Origin: Rhipidocladum racemiflorum
Taxonomy: Eukaryota; Streptophyta; Magnoliopsida; Poales; Poaceae
NCBI GenBank assembly: GCA_036346355.1
Contig: CM070583.1
Location: forward strand, 6,944,001-7,008,000
Length of the DNA: 64,000 nucleotides
Direction of reading: 5' to 3'
Every line of letters begins with the position of its first letter. The first letter of the stretch is position 1. A program made the position numbers and the translations under genes. Shown here piece by piece: positions 1-10,050 of this stretch. A model generated the notes under the pieces. It ran no database searches and had not been told where the DNA came from. It saw nothing but the letters and a program-made list of their open reading frames with translations.

Positions 1-1116
1 TGTGCAGGTGGTGTGACCCCGGGGGTGCCCTCATCCTCTCGCCAACCCGTCGCCCGCGGTTAAGGCAAGTGTATTGGAATGGGTATCGTGGTGTATGTTG
101 CTAGTTTTGACTAGATGCAAATGGAATACATGATATGATATCTTGCTATGTTTAGTGTTTGCTCATGACATGATGAAAATGGTATAGTATGATGCTAGGT
201 AATGATTAATGGTTTATTTTTATGGCATGATTGCATACATGGCATGTAAACTGGTCCGGTCGGTGAGAAAGTCATAACTAGTCCGGTAAGGTCGGTGAGA
301 ATGTTATGACTAATCCGGAGCGCCATTGTGTAAGACCTACCTCGTGATTCCATTCACTGTGGTGAATGGAAGCGAGGAGTAGGCACCCTTCATCTTTGGG
401 ATGGAAGGGGGAAGAGGGTGCACGCCGACGGGTGTGCACTCAGCAATATCGGTATATGCTTCGAGGAGACATGTGCATTGCATAGCATTGCATACATGAC
501 GATGATGATGATGAAATGAGTACAATGAGATTGAGACATGGATATGATGTTGTGTTTGAAATTATGACTTAATCATGATGATTGAGCTTGGTATGTAGTG
601 ATGTAAATATTGAATTGTTCTTTATGTTCCATTGCAATATACTTGCTGAGTGATGAACTCACGCTTATGTTTTATGTTGTTTTAGGTACCATGAAACCGG
701 CATGTGGGAAGGGGCATTAGCTACACATCTTCACGTAGCTCCACACCTATAGGCAGATTCATCAACTTAAGTCGTGATCATAGTAATAATGCCATGAAGC
801 TTGGCGTATGAATTAAATTGTGTGCTTGTGTTCCTTATTTGCTTTGCTATAGTTTATGGAGTGGTTGGACTTGATATTATTGACTTATGTTGATGCTATA
901 ATCATTCATATTGCTGCTTCAGATGACTTATGTTATGATATGACTTGCCATGTTATTGCTATTGCTTCAATTCATGACAAAACAAAGGAGATGCTGCCGA
1001 AATTTTTCGGTTTTAGCATTTGCTCCTTTGCTGTAATTTATCCTTATTTGTGGTATTTAGATGTTGCTTAGTCTATATTTGGTAGCATTCAGGCATACTA
1101 GATGCCGGGATGTTAC
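1..1116 (+). mobile_element. 3' part of a family-A LTR (cut by the window edge)
   Basis: This matches the 3' half of four other long LTRs in the window (18087-20332, 39629-41780, 46078-57513 and more distantly 27492-61004). It ends in the shared terminus GATGTTACA. It contains the duplicated motif GGTCGGTGAGAAAGT (about 258-325), a hairpin block (about 378-445), and the motif GGAGATGCTGCCGAAATTTT at 987-1006. The left end is outside the window, so it cannot be decided whether this is a solo LTR or part of a full element. The bases after the end are AGCTT, the expected right target duplication. No protein is encoded; short ORFs here are not conserved among copies. Confidence 0.85.
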
Positions 1117-1277
1117 AAGCTTCAAGCCTAAGAATCTGTTCAATGAATCATCGGGGGACTTCTTCGGGGTCGACTTCTAAAACCTGTTCGATCTCTTCAA
1201 CCTCGATGCCACGCTCTTAAGATGCTAGACATTGTGAATGTGTGAAATCACAGTCTACATTCATGTAATACCGATAA

Positions 1278-1687
1278 ATGCCATATATATATATAACTCC
1301 TTACTTTTGTATATATAGATACATGATACTCGAAGAGAAAATGAATAAACAATCGGTGGGTTTCCTTGACCCACACATAATCTCAAAGCAAACAATGGAC
1401 AAAAATATAAAAATGGTCGAGAAATACATGCAACAGGCATTGATAGCACAAAAAGATAAAGATATCATACTTTTACCCCAAAACTCAAGGTAAGTGCTGG
1501 ACTTCTTTTATACTTTGATTTGTATTGTGCATGCAACTCAGTTTTGTTAATTTACCATTGCGACATACCTATGTAGGTTTCACTGGGTTCTAATTGTAAT
1601 TCATCCAGCCAAGAACTGGGTTATTTACCTTGATTCTTTACAAAGTGGCAGCCACGACTTGTATCCTATTGCAAAATTACTCATCAG
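1278..1687 (+). pseudogene. CACTA-type Ulp1/C48 cysteine-peptidase fragment
   Basis: Two exon-like blocks, about 1278-1489 and 1577-1687, join in frame across an 87-bp intron with a GTAAGT donor and TAG acceptor. A further GT donor follows at 1688. The second block reads FHWVLIVIHP followed by VIYLDSL; the His-Trp and the Asp 16 residues later match the catalytic His and Asp spacing of Ulp1-like SUMO proteases (peptidase C48). Such domains are commonly carried by plant CACTA and Mutator-like elements. The catalytic Cys region is not seen downstream. The fragment probably belongs to a CACTA element interrupted on its left by the family-A LTR. It is not a functional gene. Confidence 0.6.
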
Positions 1688-2554
1688 GTAACCACGTTTC
1701 CTCTATAGATAATATGGTCATGTAGGTTGTTCAAGGTGTACGTTGCTCCTGAAATGGCTAAGGCTAAGCTTTTGCAATCACGTAGGTCATTCTAAGCTCT
1801 TCGAGAGCCTTCTGGTTCATGATTATTTTCACTGTACTTTGCTTCTATATGTAATATTTGGCCGATCGACCATGAACTTGTAATATTAAGTAAATGTAAT
1901 AGCTTTTAGTCTACTTTTATGCTATACCAATTACATGTGTATGTGTAATGATTCATATCGAATGCAAAATATGTGAGCGCTTGGCTTTTATCTTGGGAAC
2001 TAGCTAGCGCTGGTCATATATTCGGGTACCCAGAATTGTCCTCAATCGTCCGACACGTGGACATGAGTAGCCATCGTTCCTTGCATATTGCGATGCAAAC
2101 TCCTCGGTGGGTGTGAGTGATACCAAGGTTCTGAGGTGGCCGGCGTGTGCTACATTTCGAAGGGTTAGTTTCAATCGTAATATGGTTCTTCGGAAAAGAA
2201 TCGAAACTCTCTTGGATGCATAAGCGTGTATGGTGCAATCGAGTGGCTCCTAATTGTTTGGGTGAGAGTCATCTAGTTAGTACTCCTTGCATGGGACTAT
2301 TGGTGATAGTGAGCGTACACTTAAGCAGAGTATAGGTGTCACATCTAGTCTAACGCATGAGTGTGGTTCAATTCATATTTCTGGATGCCCACAAGATTAG
2401 AGTCAGGTCACCATACTATCGATCGAGTACTGCCTAGTCGAGGATATCCACTATTCAAAATAAGTTTTATTGACATATCATCACTAGAAAATAATGATGC
2501 GCGGCTTTAGTTGTAAAGAGTTAAATGGATTGTCTGTACATCAATCAACTAATA
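1688..2554. other. Unassigned repeat-like sequence with a fragment of a chromovirus LTR end
   Basis: No gene is supported. About 1851-2035 resembles 8060-8240, the 3' end of the long LTR to the right: both share the TTTGGCCG...CGAC...GAACTTGTAA block and the following TTATGT...GTGTATGTGTGAT block. It is therefore a decayed LTR tail. The sequence 2036-2554 has no recognisable feature beyond short spurious ORFs. Confidence 0.4.
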
Positions 2555-2748
2555 CTCCCTTCGGTCATAAATACACGTTGCTTTTTATACGTCCAGTCAA
2601 ATTTTTAAAACTTTGAATTTCCATATGTTTATACGAAAATTATATGTATAGATTTGTCTCAAAAATACTTTCATAATATTATAATTTTATTGGCTTTTAT
2701 AATACAATATAAAATAATTATCAAAGTTGTGTTTGGAGGACCGTGACG
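2555..2748 (+). mobile_element. Truncated Stowaway-like (Tc1/Mariner) MITE
   Basis: It begins CTCCCTTCGGTCATAAATA directly after a TA dinucleotide (2553-2554), the classic Stowaway-type terminal sequence and TA target. The AT-rich body ends near GGAGGACCGTGACG, similar to the penultimate part of such MITEs. The final complementary terminus is missing, so it is truncated or degraded on the right. Confidence 0.6.
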
Positions 2749-3429
2749 ATATCGAAGTTGTAACTTTTTTAGCCCTTTGACAAACTTGTTTCTAGCCATT
2801 TATGTTGTATGTAGTGTGCTAATGAGGGCGTCAGTCCTTGGAGGGGTGAATTAATACCCAAGCCCATTCATAGGACAACCCATATGGAGTTGTGGTCGTA
2901 GAATTAGTCACATATTATAACGTCCGAAACTTTGTTACCTGAATAAAGTTTCCATTCCGTGCTTTCCAAAGTTAAACTTTGCATCATCAATGTGAGTTTG
3001 AGAAAATGCTATCATTTGGGAACCTAATGGCTCAAAATGTTCTTTATTCTGCTGGCCCAATCGAGTGTTGGAGTTGACAACTCGAAGTAACATTAAAAGT
3101 TACTGTAATTGTTTGAAAACTTGTTGTCTAGGCAAAGTATTTCTCTCAAACAATTCTAACTATTGCATTGCTTCACCAATTTGAGAGGTGAAAGGCTACC
3201 TTCAGAACTCCATTTCCAAGTCTACCTGCTCAGGGTTTCCAAAACCCTTTTGGACCAATCAAGTACCTGTAGCTGACAACTTAAGCAGCAACATAAATTG
3301 CTATTTGGCTGAGCCGATACTGACATACTGTAGCTTGTCACGGCAATTCTCTAAACTAAATAGCTCTATCTGCATCTCCTTTTTCCCTGAATCATTGGCA
3401 CAACACTTGATTCAATCGTCTGTAGGGTG
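2749..3429. other. Unassigned sequence left of the long LTR
   Basis: There are no domains, terminal repeats or plausible coding regions. It may include the AT-rich first few hundred bases of the LTR that follows, but the TGTAACACCC-type start of that family was not found. Confidence 0.3.
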
Positions 3430-5877
3430 GACTGTGCATGACCGTTGAGCGGCCGTTGAACGCCGTTTCCCCTCGCCAGCTCCGCCTGTACACTGGTCAC
3501 TCCTTCCATCAGCTCCCCTTACGGCATCGCCGAGCCCTTGCGCTCTTCTCTCTCTGGCCATGTCGCGCGCAGGCTTCTGGCGCCACGTGGTCGCGGCACC
3601 CGAGCGCCAAACACCCTGTCACCCATGCTTCACCTCGCCAAATCCGCAATGCTACTCCGTAAGGGAGCGTCCTGAGCCCACCAGCACCCTCGGCCACCCT
3701 TGTCTTCCCCCCCTATGCCCCAGTTCTTCGAGAGCACGGAGAACCACCAAGATCGGGCACAAAGGCAGTAAGCTCACCTCCAAGCAATTCGCCCTCTGGT
3801 GAGCTCGATTCTCAAATTCTTTTCAGTCGAAGTATTCTCCCGGTCCCCTGAGCCTCCTCCTCCCTTCGGTTGCTGCTCCCACTGCCTGTGCTGCCGCCGC
3901 GACCACTTCTTCTTCCCCATTTCTGGTGACTCGGCGCCAACCCAATCCGCTGCCTCGCCGCCCTCTCCAGGTACTCCTGCGCAATCCCCTCACCTCTCTA
4001 GTAGATTCCCACTCCTCGCCGAGGCTTAATTTCTCTTCTTCCTCACTTCTAGTGGGCCCCTCCTCCGCGCTCGGTCACGCTCCGCCGCTGGGCTTCCTCG
4101 TCGACTTCTAGTCCCAGCTGACCACTCCTCCATATTCTCCACCCTTCCCTCTCACTCACCCCATGGCCGCCGGCCCCTCTCCGCTGTCGTGGCTCCCGCC
4201 GGCGAGCTCGCCTTGCACGGCTCTGCTCTGGGTCGTTGACGCGTGGGTACGACCGATTAGTGGCTCATGCGTGTGAGCCCACTGAACGATGGGGTCCCAT
4301 TGAGGGGCGCCTGCCTGCCTTTGGAGCATGTGCGCTCCAGTGAAAATGTGTTTTCCCATTTGGAAAACGTATTCTCCTATTTTTTTTTGGAATTTTGGGG
4401 CCGAACTGAATTCAAATGGGCATATCTTTTGCTACACAGCTCCACATTAGATGAAACCACTTCCAAAATTTGTATAAAATCATGAAGATGAAGTTTATGA
4501 ATATGTAAAAATATTTTAGTTTGGACTATTATACAGAAAATGAGGTTAATTATTTGCTTTAGGTTAGAAATTGTGTAAAGTGCTATCTTTTGCAATTCAA
4601 CTCCAAAATGAATGAAACCAACTCCATTGCTATCTTTTGCAATTCAACTCCAAAATGAATGAAAATATTTGAGTTTGGACTTGATTTGCAATGATTGTGA
4701 TCATTGTTGTGTTTCATTACCTAGGATTGTTAAAATGTTTAAAACTTGTGCAACTTTGATCCGAATGCAATTAAATTTGTTTCTAGGACTTTAGTATAGT
4801 GTGTTGTTGCTGTTATATGACTTTGTTTAGGATTTGCTCACTGTTTTTGCATGCTTAGGACTAGATTTTGTACGAAAGTCTAACTTTAACAAGTGTAAAT
4901 TAGTAGCACTTAAGCCTTTTCGGTCATCCGTAAAACTTCTTGTCTAAATGCAAAAACTTGGGAGAATAGCTCAAAATCATTCTACTGTATTTGTACTACC
5001 ATGATATGGAAAAACATTTAATTAATAACTTGTTTTGCATCTGAATCCTATTAGCACAATAGGTCTAAGTTTTATGATCGTGAATAGAGCATTACTTGAA
5101 TAGTTAATTCTAACTTTGTTAATCCAAACAATCTTAGCTTCTTGAATTCGATTGTATAAATACTAAGTTACACAAATTTAGCATTCCTAAAGTCGGAAGG
5201 AAGAAGATAGTAATCATGTAAAAGAACCTCTTTGGCTTGTTGTGTTTGGTACTAGTATGCTAGCAAATGAATGAATCCTTCCTGTAGCTGCTTCGTTCTT
5301 TTGTTAAGTTTAAGTTGCTATTTGCATCTGATTTCCTTTTGCCCTATTTTGACTCATGGTTATTTGCTTTTGTCGTTGTTTCTATCGTTCGAACGCGTAG
5401 CTAACGACGTGTCGGAGTCCGTTGACAACGACCCCGACTACCTTCCCGAGAACGATTCTGTTGAAGAGCAAATAGGCAAGCACCCTCCTTTGAACATTTT
5501 GATCACATGTTTTATGATGTTTATTTTGCTATGATTAATAAAGTATCATGCATACATGTAGATTCTGTAAAATGGATATGTTGTGGGTAATGGTAGCTAT
5601 AACCGAAATTTGTGGGATTTCCTTAATTACTTTGCCATGTGAACCTTGTTAACACCTAGGCTAGGGTTATTCATTTGATGAAATGAAACGTGGGTATATT
5701 CGAATATGAATCTTATGCCCTTAGTTATGGGTAAAATAATAGGCTTGAAACTTTATGAAATGTTGAAAATATTATTTATGGCAGTAAAGGATACTGGTAT
5801 ATTGGTAAAAATGGAAATAAATTATACTTTGGACACATGCGAGTTATATATAACTAAAAGTGCAATAGTTTGCTTGC

Positions 5878-5903
5878 ACCGTACAAGCGGCCGCTTGTAC
5901 GGT
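5878..5903. repeat. Perfect 26-bp palindrome
   Basis: The sequence reads identically on both strands over 26 bases, centred on GCGGCCGC between 5890 and 5891. It lies in the non-coding part of the long LTR. Its function is unknown. Confidence 0.9.
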
Positions 5904-6148
5904 ACAAGGGGATAGATTTGAGTTGTGCGAGTTTGGTAATTGCACGTAGCTAGGGGGAGATTCTCGCCTGAGTCAAATTAAGGACTGAACTTGATGCTAT
6001 TAACTAAGTTAATTGGTGCAACCACATGTACGTATGGGATAGCCTTAACTTAGTAAGCTAGTTGAAGTTTAAACCTTGCACGTTGGTAGGTCGAAGTGTA
6101 TGGACGAACCGAGTAAGTGGTGTCGTTCTAGGTGTTCCATTCATCGAG

Positions 6149-7227
6149 GCGTTGGGCAATGGCGGATCTAGAACTTTAAGTTAGGGTATGCCGAGTTAAT
6201 ACTATAATATATAATTCGGTAAAATGCAATGAATAATTCGGTAAACAACTACAAATGTTGTCGAGAAATTCGGTATACGAGTATAAAATAACTAGAAACT
6301 TGATAATACACATATAAATTACAATATAAATAATTCAAACATTTTAAGTATGAAATATGCATAAAAGAAGCTTACGCACCTACAATAGTTCAAAGAATAT
6401 AATATTACTTCCTGTCATTCTTGTCTGGCCTCCGCCTTCTAATGGCTATGAAACTCTTGATTATATCATTTTCATCAACTTGGAAGAAAATATCTCGCTC
6501 AATAAACGTGACTAGATAGTCACACGTTAACTAAAATAGTAATTACTGAAGATCCAACCGTTGGATTGATGCGAAATTTTAACTGTAGAAACTAGACTCA
6601 ATTTCAAAACTAACCCAATAAGAATCATCTCAATCGGATCTACGGATCTAAAGTTATGACCTTCACAAACTGACTATATAAAATAATGATGAAAATTGAT
6701 CAACCCTAATTACGAGATTAATCAAAATCTACAAGGAATTAACTAATCAAACTTTTTAGATCTATTACTTAATGTCCTACAAAGGTTTTGGATGGATCAA
6801 ATCAAAATTATCACGACAAAATAATGAATCAATCTAAAACCTAAACATACATACGAACAAAGAACGAAAACAGGAACTACTGGTGCAATTTTCGTGACAA
6901 AAAATACTGTAGCGTGGTACTGTAGCTTCAAGGAAAACACTGTAGTCTGTAGCTCTGCGTCACTCCGATCGCTGGCTACGGCCGCTGATGTGCGCAGGCG
7001 CCGATTGCTCGTCTCGCTGTTGTGCACAGCCGCCAGGATCGATCGCTCGTCTAGGCATCTAGCTTTGTTGTGTACAGGAATCAGCCATTTCTTTTCTCTT
7101 GGGCCTCCTGATGTCTGCATTGGAACTTGGAAGCCAAGCTGTATTGCCTATTGGACCAAAATACCGATTCTACAGGGTATGCCGTGGCCCACCCGGCATA
7201 CCCTGTAGATCCGCCACTGGCGTTGGG
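6149..7227. mobile_element. Non-autonomous hAT element with perfect 8-bp TSD
   Basis: The element proper is 6157-7219. It starts CAATGGCGGATCTA and ends TAGATCCGCCACTG, giving a 14-bp terminal inverted repeat with one mismatch. The flanking GCGTTGGG at 6149-6156 and 7220-7227 is a perfect 8-bp duplication, the hAT signature. No transposase is encoded. The subterminal motif GGGTATGCCG occurs near both ends, and at the right end it forms a perfect 15-bp inverted repeat (7170-7184 with 7194-7208, 9-base loop). An internal stretch, about 6546-6670, resembles the LTR of the Copia elements in this window. Confidence 0.9.
7170..7208. repeat. 15-bp perfect inverted repeat near the hAT right end
   Basis: The left arm CTACAGGGTATGCCG (7170-7184) is the exact reverse complement of 7194-7208, with 9 bases between. 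The arm sequence is also found near the left end of the element (GGGTATGCCG about 6184), so it is probably a subterminal transposase-binding-type motif (inference). Confidence 0.8.
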
Positions 7228-8245
7228 ACCAAAGCATTCCAATACAACGGGTATGCCTCGCTATGGGCAGAATAGAGTGGGGATATGTTCCCAAGGAAAA
7301 GTTCTGTGAGTGGTTCTGCCACCATAGCGAGGATGGTCATACCCGGGCTAGTGCAAGGTTAGGCTTTAGCTAGTCGAAAGGTTTCGTCATGGTCTAGCAA
7401 AACGGATACTTGCGTATCGCGTGGCATGGTTGACATGATTGCTAGAAAATATCGTGTGGGTAAAGTGTACACTCTCTGCAGAGATTAAATCTAATCGATT
7501 AGCCGTGTTCACGGTCAAGAGCGGCTTGGAAACATAATGTCAAGTATAGTGTTTTGGTTTTGCAAAATAACTTGGAAAAATGGTGGTAGTGTGTTGGTAT
7601 GGTATTGGTGGGTTGGTCGTATTCCGAATGCTATCTATGGCCATGGAGGGTCATGAATGGTTGTGCAAATACTTTACTTAAGTTACTTATAGGTTCTATT
7701 CAAATGCCCATTTCAATACTACCAATGTTTATCAAATTGCATGGTTACAAATGAAATTTGCTTTATGCTGAAAATCGAACCTAGAGTAGAAACTTTCTTC
7801 CATTGAATAGCCTTTCATGCATAACTACTTCCATACACTAAAGTCTTGCGAGTACATACATGTACTCACTGTTTGCTCAACTTAAAAATGTGTAGAAGAA
7901 GGTATTGAGGACGTTCCCGATGACGCTTACTTCGTACCAGGGTCAAACGAGTTTTTGGATAGTTGATTGGGTTTTCCCCCAGTCGGATGCCTTTGGGTTG
8001 GATGGCATACCGTAGTCCTCTTTTTGGGTCTTATGTTTGTTCCGCTGCACATTCCCCTTTTGGTTGTATATTTGGCCGGTCGACTGTGAACTTGTAAGAT
8101 TATGCGAATGTAATAAGCCCCAGACTACTTTTATGTTATATTGTTATGTGTATGTGTGATGAACCATCTTGAGTGCCAATTATGTGGGTGCTAGGCGTTG
8201 ATCTTGGTAACTAGCATCAGACACATATGCGGGAAGCCCGGATTG

Positions 8246-8617
8246 GTTCCAACCGGTTGGCAAAAGCACGAATGTTGCGCCGATTGGTTGATCCCAATCC
8301 GAGTACAGTTTCAGATGAGCGATTCGGAGTTCTTTCGGGTTGCATCATCTCTAGTCCGATGCAACAGTAAGAAATCGTATTGCTAATGTAAGACCGGAGC
8401 CCCCACACATATTATTTGTGAGTTTTAGTAATATATAATATCGGTTGGGTTTAAATATAGTACGCTGGGTTAATCTTTTTATATGAAGCAATGATAAAAA
8501 CGTAAACAGAGTGCTATGTGTAGATAGCGTAGCCATTTAATGAGTTTTGGACAAAGTGTTACAATGTTAATTAGTTTTCAAAGCTTGACTAATCCATTCT
8601 GAACCGCATCTAATGAA
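8246..8617. other. Unassigned sequence downstream of the NLR exon
   Basis: This should contain the intron of the minus-strand NLR gene. No NB-ARC motif (P-loop, kinase-2, GLPL) could be found here or further left on the minus strand. Confidence 0.4.
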
Positions 8618-9136
8618 TTAAGGAATCGAGTGTAAACTGTAAATAGCTAGGTCGCACGGACGTACATACCAGTCGACGTAGTGCTTCTGCGGAGGATGAG
8701 TCCAAGTGGACGGGATGCTCTTGAGGTCGTGCTCCTCCGAATTCCTTTTTATCTCTTCCAGCCTGTTCTTGACGCCGTCGATGTGGTCGCAGATGGAGTG
8801 GCGGACGAACAGGCCGACGACGCCCTTCCTGAGCCACCGGAGGAAGCTCGGTAGGTCGAGGACGCCGTGACAGTGGAGCTGCCCCCGGTGGAAGTATTCC
8901 TCGAGGAGGTCCTCGGCGTCGAACGCCACCTCGCGCGTCTGCCGCACCCAGAGCTCGATGTAGTCGTTGAACTCCTGCCGGCGGAGCTGGTCGGCGTGCC
9001 GCAGCAGAACCCGCAGCCACTCCAGGTCGTCCTTGAGCCCCTGCACCTTCTTCCCCACCTCCGTCTGCAATTTCAGCTCCTGGAGCGCCAGCTCCTCCAT
9101 CTTCTTCACCGCCGAGTCCACCAAGCTGTCTGCCAT
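8618..9136 (-). pseudogene. NLR immune receptor, coiled-coil (Rx_N) first exon only
   Basis: The ATG is at 9136 and reads MADSLVDSAVKKMEELALQE. The 172-codon frame has the helical Rx_N/CC domain of plant CC-NBS-LRR receptors, including the degenerate EDVID-type motif seen as VAFDAEDLLEEYF. That domain mediates oligomerisation and contacts the NB-ARC module. A strong GTATGT donor starts at 8669, so the exon probably ends at 8670 after about 155 codons and the last 17 codons of the frame are intron. A TATA box lies about 100 bp upstream. No NB-ARC or LRR exon follows, because chromovirus LTR and other repeats occupy the downstream side. The gene is either broken, or its remaining exons lie beyond the left edge of the window. 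Confidence 0.75.
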
Positions 9137-9234
9137 TGATGCTAGCTAGCTAGCTCAACTTACGTAGAGTCGCGGTGACGCTGGTTGGCTTCGATGTCTA
9201 CTGGCTTGCCTGCAGACGGCGACGATGCACCCCC

Positions 9235-9243
9235 ATTATATAG
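9235..9243 (-). promoter_or_regulatory. TATA box of the NLR exon
   Basis: On the minus strand this reads CTATATAAT, about 100 bp upstream of the ATG at 9136. The distance and sequence fit a plant core promoter. A hAT-like element begins ten bases further upstream (9253), so the natural upstream promoter has been displaced. Confidence 0.6.
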
Positions 9244-9252
9244 GGACAGGGA

Positions 9253-9759
9253 CAGGGTTCATCTTTTTTTTTTTAAGAATACCGGACGATTTTCATTTTT
9301 AGAAAATTCGGTACAAAATCGTTAGATATCGCATGATTTTAAAATCCAAAAAATTGAAGAAAAAATTCTAATTTTCTCTTCTCCCAATTTTCACCGATTT
9401 CTTCCGATTTTACTATTCAGTTGAATATTTCTCGAAGCCGATTTTTTTTAGCGATTTTCTCTCCGAGTTTCTCTCATTTTTGACCGATTTTCTCCTGATT
9501 TTGACCGATTTTCTTCTGGTTTTTACCGACCAATTGATTGTTTCTCGAAGCCGATTCCTTGAGCGATTTTCTCTTGATTTGTACTGATTTTCTCTCGATT
9601 TTCACCGATTATCGCGATATTTACGGCTCATAAATTTTTTTGAATTTTTTGAGTTTTTTTAATTTAACCGATTTATTGGCCGGTTTTAAAAGTCTTACCC
9701 CTCCGATATGACCGAAAATCGCGATTTTCGCACGATTTTCCACAATTTTGTGAACCCTG
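9253..9759. mobile_element. hAT-like MITE with imperfect 8-bp TSD
   Basis: It starts CAGGGTTCA and ends TGAACCCTG, a 9-bp perfect inverted repeat with CAGGG-type hAT ends. The flanks are GACAGGGA (9245-9252) and GATAGGGA (9760-9767), an 8-bp duplication with one mismatch. The body is rich in degenerate CCGATTTTCTC repeats and has no ORF. It sits immediately upstream of the TATA box of the NLR exon. Confidence 0.7.
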
Positions 9760-9767
9760 GATAGGGA

Positions 9768-10050
9768 TTAGGTGCTGTCCCATGGGACTGCTTAAGTTGC
9801 AGTCCATGCTGCACGGAATTGTATGTGATCTCGATTCTGAGTAGTGATCAGGTGCTGTCGTTATGGGGACTGCAACTTAAATAGTCCTCATAGCTCTGGA
9901 CCATCCGATTGAGTTCACCGATGGTCCAAATCAAAAAAAATTTATAAACAGTGGTCTGCTACAGTATTACGAAGAGTATTTTTTAATAGTAAAAATATTG
10001 CATAGTATTTTTAGCGAATCCAGACCGTCGATTTTGAATCGAACAGTTGC
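9768..10050. other. Non-coding sequence between the hAT-like MITE and a CACTA element
   Basis: It contains the near-palindromic motifs GGTGCTGTCCCATGGGACTG and GGGGACTGCAACTTAA, whose complements recur at 14413-14435 on the far side of the CACTA element. This suggests an older decayed inverted-repeat element into which the CACTA inserted. No coding region is seen. Confidence 0.35.

Larger units (their letters stand above)
3430..8245 (+). mobile_element. Long chromovirus-type (Tekay/Del-like) LTR, ends unresolved
   Basis: The layout parallels the well-bounded LTRs at 22270-25930 (plus) and 10883-14243 (minus). It has a GC-rich block (3430-4160), then AT-rich sequence with 'cttttgc' sensitivity-type motifs, an acidic CGTAGC...GTCGGAGTCC block near 5393-5480 (its counterpart lies on the minus strand near 12480-12560), then the tail with ACTTGTAA and ATGTGTATGTGTGATG near 8080-8165. 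Without the nested hAT the span is about 3.7 kb, close to the 3.66-kb LTR. Neither exact end nor a target duplication was found, so solo LTR or truncated element are both possible. Nothing in it looks coding. Confidence 0.55.

Noticed and set aside
4156..4359. 67-codon minus-strand ORF
   Set aside because: It is in the GC-rich block of a chromovirus-type LTR, with no domain and not conserved in related LTRs.
8867..9139. 90-codon plus-strand ORF
   Set aside because: It is the shadow of the NLR coiled-coil exon, which has a domain, ATG and TATA on the other strand.
9260..9740. Possible centromeric or simple satellite (CCGATTTTCTC runs)
   Set aside because: The runs are short and irregular, and are enclosed by hAT-like terminal repeats and an 8-bp duplication.
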